Source: Candidatus Humimicrobium oleiphilum (GTDB lineage Bacteria; Actinomycetota; Humimicrobiia; Humimicrobiales; Humimicrobiaceae). From it: DNA of 18,904 nt. A program made the translations under genes and the position numbers. Every line of letters starts with the position of its first letter. Positions within the stretch are counted from its first letter, which is position 1. The stretch is from assembly GCA_002304935.1 (NCBI GenBank), contig DBPS01000014.1:1-18904 (forward strand), read 5' to 3'. The notes under the pieces are model-generated. The model made no database searches. It saw nothing but the letters and a program-made list of their open reading frames with translations, and had not been told where the DNA came from. This document shows positions 15,029 to 18,904 of this stretch, piece after piece.

Positions 15029-16171
15029 TTAAGAAATCCTTATCGGCATTAACAAATAAATTAAATTCTTTGATTTTACATTTCGTATAAGAACTGGTTT
15101 TAAGGATTCTTCAACTGAAAAAATAAATTTCTCTTCATCAAGCATGTTTATTCCTTCTATAAGAAAATAAGGATTGAATGCTATCTCTATTTTTTCATCC
15201 GCATAAGCGATGTCGACCTCATCATTGGAGCTTCCAATTTCTTTGATATTCATTGATACATACATTTTTCCATCACCTATTTCGATCTTTATGGGAATGT
15301 TGTCCTGGGATATCGAAGATGTTCTTTTAACCACTTCGCTTACTTTGTCTTTGTCAAGAATTATATTATGCCTGAATTCTTTTGGTATAAGTTGTTTGTA
15401 TTCCGGGAATTTTCCAGAAAGAAGCCGGGAAATTATAGTTGTTTCTGTTCCGTCCTCATTAACAAGGGAAAAACTTATCTGGTTTTCTTCAATATTTATT
15501 TCAGTCGTTTTTCCCGCATAGTCACTTTTTACAATATTATCCAGTACTTTGTTAGGGACGACAACTTTTATCGGTTCTCCTGAATAGTCGATTTTTTCTT
15601 CTATAAATGCAAGCCTGTAGCTGTCTGTCCCCACCATCTTTATATAGCTTGAAGATGATTTTTCTTCTTCGTCGAGTGATGAATTGTCAACTTCGATAAG
15701 TATGCCTGTAAGAATAGCTCTGCTTTCTTCGCCTGAAGCTGATTTTATTACTTTATTTAAAAGCTTTTTAAAAATATCGAAATCTATTTTGAATTTTGTT
15801 TTTTCATATGTCGTCGGGAATTCCGGATATTCATCTATTGCAAATGTGTTTAAGTTGAAAACACTTTTCTCACACATTACTTTTAGCTGGTTGGTGTTTA
15901 TGTCCAGAGCAACTGAAACTTTTGATTCTGGAAAATTTCTCAATATGTTTATAAATATTTTGGCTGGTACAACCGCCCTGCCTTTTTCAATTATCTTGGC
16001 CTTCAAAGAGGATTTTATGCTTGTCTCAAGGTCAGTGCTATATATATTAAGCATATCATCTGCTTCAATAAGTATCCCGCTTAAAGCAGATATAAGACTT
16101 TTTGATGTTGCGACTCTGCTGGCAAAATTAAGCTTATTTAAGAGTTCGTTTTTTGTAATTTCAAATTTCAT
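15029..16171 (-). CDS. dnaN: DNA polymerase III beta subunit (sliding clamp)
   Basis: A 380-residue sliding clamp that tethers DNA polymerase to the template. The N-terminus MKFEITKNELLNKLNFASRV, the inter-domain segment TFAIDEYPEFP, the VGTDSYRLAF motif, SGKFPEYKQLIP and the C-terminal YLLMPIRIS are characteristic. Three repeats of about 125 residues fit the normal length. ATG 16171 has AGAGGT five bases upstream. It lies 378 bp from dnaA, across the probable origin. No recF follows; the next gene in this direction is the DUF2520 protein. Confidence 0.97.
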   Translation of the reverse strand: MKFEITKNELLNKLNFASRVATSKSLISALSGILIEADDMLNIYSTDLETSIKSSLKAKIIEKGRAVVPAKIFINILRNFPESKVSVALDINTNQLKVMCEKSVFNLNTFAIDEYPEFPTTYEKTKFKIDFDIFKKLLNKVIKSASGEESRAILTGILIEVDNSSLDEEEKSSSSYIKMVGTDSYRLAFIEEKIDYSGEPIKVVVPNKVLDNIVKSDYAGKTTEINIEENQISFSLVNEDGTETTIISRLLSGKFPEYKQLIPKEFRHNIILDKDKVSEVVKRTSSISQDNIPIKIEIGDGKMYVSMNIKEIGSSNDEVDIAYADEKIEIAFNPYFLIEGINMLDEEKFIFSVEESLKPVLIRNVKSKNLIYLLMPIRIS

Positions 16172-16356
16172 AATAACCTCTTAAAGTATTTGATAAATAT
16201 TTTAAAAATCAAAATTAAGAATATTTTATATTAAAACAGGAAAAATTCCCAAAAAATAAAATCTTCCTTTTTTATAGATGTTTATAATTATTAATATGTT
16301 CTTAATAATTTATATAAATAGAAATAATAATATTAATAAATTGTTTAAAATGTAGA

Positions 16357-16366
16357 AAAAAACCAA
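16357..16366 (+). repeat. AAAAAACCAA motif, copy 1
   Basis: AAAAAACCAA followed by TTAA and preceded by TGTAG. Three copies share this orientation in the origin gap and could be lineage-specific DnaA-binding sites. Confidence 0.5.
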
Positions 16367-16388
16367 TTAACCTGTGTTGCCAGGATAA
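16367..16388. repeat. 22-bp inverted repeat with a TTATCC-type arm
   Basis: TTAACCTG and CAGGATAA (minus strand TTATCCTG) pair at seven of eight positions around TGTTGC. The minus-strand arm shares TTATCC with the first six bases of a standard DnaA box but not the last three. Confidence 0.4.
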
Positions 16389-16395
16389 TAAATTT

Positions 16396-16413
16396 AAAAA
16401 TCTTTTTAAAAAA
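16396..16413 (+). repeat. 18-bp direct repeat in the origin, copy 1
   Basis: AAAAATCTTTTTAAAAAA is identical to the copy at 16439-16456; start-to-start distance is 43 bp, near four helical turns. It overlaps the second AAAAAACCAA motif. Confidence 0.7.
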
Positions 16414-16417
16414 CCAA
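16408..16417 (+). repeat. AAAAAACCAA motif, copy 2
   Basis: AAAAAACCAA followed by TTA as in copy 1, starting inside the first 18-bp repeat. The CC pairs of the three copies are 51 and 60 bp apart. Confidence 0.5.
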
Positions 16418-16438
16418 TTATTTTTGTAGATAAAAACA

Positions 16439-16456
16439 AAAAATCTTTTTAAAAAA
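16439..16456 (+). repeat. 18-bp direct repeat in the origin, copy 2
   Basis: Exact copy of the repeat at 16396-16413. Here it is followed by GTGCTATC rather than by CCAATTA. Confidence 0.7.
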
Positions 16457-16467
16457 GTGCTATCTCA

Positions 16468-16477
16468 AAAAAACCAA
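16468..16477 (+). repeat. AAAAAACCAA motif, copy 3
   Basis: AAAAAACCAA followed by AGCATTA; this copy lacks the TTA that follows the first two. It is the copy nearest to dnaA. Confidence 0.45.
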
Positions 16478-16549
16478 AGCATTATTAAACAGGCTCATTT
16501 TAATAATTAAGAATAAAAAAAATTTCTTTCAACAAAATTCTAACAGTTT

Positions 16550-17932
16550 TTATACAGAGCTTTTTATCTTGTTTGTTAATTCCTGTACTTCGTTATAGAC
16601 TGTTCTGTCAGTTTTTAATAAAGAAGATACTTTGTTGACAGCATAAATAACGGTAGGATGATCTCTGTTTCCGATGTCTTTTCCTATTTTGGGGAGAGAT
16701 GTGTTTGTAAGCTCTCTTGATAAATACATTGCAACATGGCGTGCGTGGGAAATGAGAGAGCTTCTTTTAGAGCTTGTAAGATCATTTATGGAAACCGAAT
16801 AATACTTTGAAACCTCTTTTAGTATTTTCGATATTGTTATTATCAACTCTTTATTTCCCGGAAGAATATCTTTCAAAACCTGGTTTGCTATCTCAAAATT
16901 GGGAACAGTCTTTGTCAGAGAGGAAAATGCAATAACCCGCGTAAGGGCTCCTTCAAGTTCTCTTATGTTTGAAGTAAAGTTTTCAGCAATTAATGTAAAA
17001 ATGTCATCGGATATATACACACCTACCTTTTCTCTTGAACAGTATTTTTTAAGAATAGCTATTCTTGTCTCAAGATCAGGCTGGGTAATGTCTGTTACAA
17101 GACCCCACTCAAAACGTGAGCGAAGCCTGTCCTCCAGTGAAGATATGTCTTTTGGTGCCCTGTCGCTGGTTAGAACAATCTGCCTGTTTGTATTGTGAAG
17201 AGCGTTAAAAGTGTGAAAAAATTCTTCCTGGCTGGCTTCTTTTTGTTCCAGAAAGTGTATATCATCTATTAACAATACATCATTTGTCCTGTAATCAGAT
17301 TTAAAAGACATTATATTTTTGTCCCTTATTGCATTAATGAAGTCTGTTAGAAATTGTTCTGCAGAAACGTACTTGACCTTCATGTCGGGGAAAAGCTGGT
17401 TTGTATACTGTCCTATTGCATGTAAAAGGTGGGTTTTACCCAGCCCTACCCCGCCATATATAAAAAGCGGATTATATGCTTTGCCGGGATTTTCGCAGAT
17501 TGCGACCGCAGCATTACAGGCAAATTCATTATTTCTTCCGATGACAAAAGTGTCAAAGGTATACTTCATATTAAAAGACTGGGGAAGAGTTTTTTCCTTT
17601 GCATTCTTTGATTTCGGTTTTTCGGTTTCAGGCAGCAAAGCTGAGCCCGGCAAGCTGTCCACAGGATTTTTTCGGGAAATCTCGGAATCCACAATGATTT
17701 TTATCTTGCAGCTGCGCTTTAATATATTATAAACTGCATCACTTATAATATTATTATATCTGGTTTCAAACCACTCTTTTGCAAAATCACTTGCTACAGA
17801 AATCGTTAAAATGTTTTTTTTAAAGGATATGGGTACTATGTTTTCAAACCAGGTTTTAAATGTGGGAGTATTTACTGAATTTTTTATATCATTTAATATA
17901 TTACCCCAAAGATCGTTTATGTTTTCTTCCAT
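16550..17932 (-). CDS. dnaA: Chromosomal replication initiator protein DnaA
   Basis: A 460-residue replication initiator. Domain I (1-80) includes NTPTFKTWFENIVPI; domain II is a short Lys/Pro-rich linker (about 85-120). Domain III is the AAA+ core with Walker A GGVGLGKTH (160-168), Walker B VLLIDDIHFL (219-228) and RSRFEWGL (271-278). Domain IV (about 365-460) has the helix-turn-helix SHARHVAMYLSRELTNTSLPKIGKDIGNRDHPTVIYA. The signature DHPTV has proline where most DnaA proteins have threonine or serine (E. coli Thr435, a base-contacting position), which could change the preferred box. The ATG has a poor ribosome site (TTGGCTT) and lies nine bases after the ATPase/HTH gene, so coupling is likely. 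Confidence 0.97.
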   Translation of the reverse strand: MEENINDLWGNILNDIKNSVNTPTFKTWFENIVPISFKKNILTISVASDFAKEWFETRYNNIISDAVYNILKRSCKIKIIVDSEISRKNPVDSLPGSALLPETEKPKSKNAKEKTLPQSFNMKYTFDTFVIGRNNEFACNAAVAICENPGKAYNPLFIYGGVGLGKTHLLHAIGQYTNQLFPDMKVKYVSAEQFLTDFINAIRDKNIMSFKSDYRTNDVLLIDDIHFLEQKEASQEEFFHTFNALHNTNRQIVLTSDRAPKDISSLEDRLRSRFEWGLVTDITQPDLETRIAILKKYCSREKVGVYISDDIFTLIAENFTSNIRELEGALTRVIAFSSLTKTVPNFEIANQVLKDILPGNKELIITISKILKEVSKYYSVSINDLTSSKRSSLISHARHVAMYLSRELTNTSLPKIGKDIGNRDHPTVIYAVNKVSSLLKTDRTVYNEVQELTNKIKSSV

Positions 17933-17941
17933 AAGCCAATA

Positions 17942-18889
17942 TTAGAAATTATTTGAATAATATTCAAGATATTTGGCTCCTTTTTTGGAAAGTCTTTTTT
18001 TCCCGGAGGCATATGTTTTTAAAAGGCCTTCTTTTTCAAGAAAAGATAATTCCCTAAAAGAGGTAGACAGTGAAAACCCTAGCTCTTTTGATATTTTTGA
18101 AGGACCTGCCTCTTCAAGCTCAAGAACAAGAAAAAGAATTTTCATCTGTCTCATCGAAAGCTTTTTTAACAAATATTCCTCAGCTGATTTAACAGCAGGA
18201 TTTATGCTCCGGGTATTTGTATCTGTGGAATTATCTCCTAATGGTGTAGTTTTCTTTTCAGTAATGTTTTCAGGCAGATTCATATTTGAGACCGCCTGAC
18301 CTTTTTGCTGTGATTCTGTGATTTGCGAAGTGCTTTTTAAGGGCGGAAGCTCGTTTATCGAAAGATCTACATGTTCATAAGTAGTGCCCGTATTAATAGA
18401 CAGAGTGACAACTGTTCCGTTTTTTATATTATCTTTTATATCAAGCATGCCACTGGAAAAAGCTATTGTTTCGTTCACAATCGGAAGGCCTGAACCTACC
18501 CCCCTTATAAATTTTTTCATTTCGGAAGAGGCGGAAGTATAACCGGGCAGAATTGCTTTTTCTTTATCAATAATTCCAGGCCCCTGGTCAGATATCATTA
18601 TCTTATTACCATTATTTAGAATGGTTATTATAATTTCTTTGAAGCTGGCGTGGATTAGATTTTCTACTATTTCTTTTATGATCGTATAAGGAATTTTACC
18701 TCCCTGATTATGTGACAGGCCATATACTTCTTCCGAGGTTTTATTTATAAAATCCGGGATATTGTTAAAGCTTAAATCAATTATTCTTGGAAGACTCCGC
18801 AGATTGTCATAAACTGCTATTCTTACAAAAATATTAAAACCCGTTTTCTTTTCAGAAGTTTCCAGGGGACTATCATTAATATTGTTCAT
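17942..18889 (-). CDS. GHKL ATPase fused to a winged-helix DNA-binding domain
   Basis: A 315-residue two-domain protein. Residues about 20-165 form a histidine-kinase-like (GHKL) ATP-binding domain: N-box KEIVENLIHASF with Glu73 and Asn77, G1 box SDQGPGI (Asp101), G2 box RGVGSGLPIV (129-138). No phosphoacceptor histidine domain or membrane segment is present, as in SpoIIAB/RsbW-type anti-sigma kinases. A low-complexity linker (170-232) leads to a winged helix (about 240-312): MRQMKILFLVLELEEAGPSKISKELGFSLSTSFRELSFLEKEGLLKTY. It lies nine bases before dnaA and is probably co-transcribed with it. A role as ATP-sensing regulator of dnaA or the origin is inference. The ATG has no ribosome site; only 15 bp upstream is visible. 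Confidence 0.85.
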   Translation of the reverse strand: MNNINDSPLETSEKKTGFNIFVRIAVYDNLRSLPRIIDLSFNNIPDFINKTSEEVYGLSHNQGGKIPYTIIKEIVENLIHASFKEIIITILNNGNKIMISDQGPGIIDKEKAILPGYTSASSEMKKFIRGVGSGLPIVNETIAFSSGMLDIKDNIKNGTVVTLSINTGTTYEHVDLSINELPPLKSTSQITESQQKGQAVSNMNLPENITEKKTTPLGDNSTDTNTRSINPAVKSAEEYLLKKLSMRQMKILFLVLELEEAGPSKISKELGFSLSTSFRELSFLEKEGLLKTYASGKKRLSKKGAKYLEYYSNNF

Positions 18890-18904
18890 AATAAAAAAAT
18901 AAAA

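Larger units (their letters stand above)
16172..16549. other. Probable chromosomal replication origin (dnaA-dnaN gap)
   Basis: A 378-bp gene-free gap between dnaA and dnaN, almost entirely A/T, the usual place for oriC. The stretch 16261-16355 is the most A/T-pure and is a candidate unwinding element. I find no TTATCCACA or TTWTNCACA box on either strand. Instead it carries two exact 18-bp repeats (16396, 16439), three AAAAAACCAA copies (16357, 16408, 16468), a 22-bp inverted repeat (16367-16388) and GGAA-AAA-TTCC (16239-16249). Location supports oriC; function is inferred. Confidence 0.65.

Overview
The window is AT-rich bacterial DNA containing one truncated and 21 complete protein genes, a likely chromosomal replication origin, and no RNA genes, insertion sequences or CRISPR arrays that I could see. 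Frequent TTG starts, a two-gene SufC-SufB iron-sulfur scaffold set, a branched-chain-type keto acid dehydrogenase and an acquired-looking toxin-antitoxin pair suggest a low-GC, probably anaerobic, uncultured lineage. The order DUF2520-panB-panC-panD recalls the mycobacterial order DUF2520-panC-panD, so a low-GC member or relative of the Actinomycetota is possible. I cannot place it firmly.

Left part (1-5,108): the 3' end of a 2-oxoacid dehydrogenase E1 gene (+) runs toward two adjacent half-size permease genes (-) that look like the two halves of one PF03773-type transporter. Next come sufC-sufB (-), a low-specificity threonine aldolase (+), and a mazE/mazF-type module (-) whose toxin stop codon directly abuts the aldolase stop codon.

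Middle part (5,109-10,870): a strong two-way terminator, an AzgA-family purine permease (-), a tiny membrane protein with an apparently leaderless promoter (+), then on the minus strand an ECF sigma factor, a small membrane protein, an HtrA-type protease and an orphan sugar-binding-type lipoprotein. The lipoprotein and protease genes overlap and look translationally coupled.

Right part (10,947-18,904): read leftward from the origin, the order is GHKL-ATPase/winged-helix protein, dnaA, a 378-bp repeat-rich gap (probable oriC), dnaN, a DUF2520 dehydrogenase, panB, panC, panD and a two-repeat lipoprotein. The DUF2520 gene sits where a ketopantoate reductase would be expected, so this block could encode most of pantothenate synthesis. 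Most genes point away from the origin on the minus strand, co-directional with a leftward fork.

The most interesting region is the origin. dnaA follows a GHKL ATPase fused to a winged helix, the gap lacks canonical DnaA boxes and carries other repeats, and the DnaA recognition helix has proline where threonine or serine is usual.
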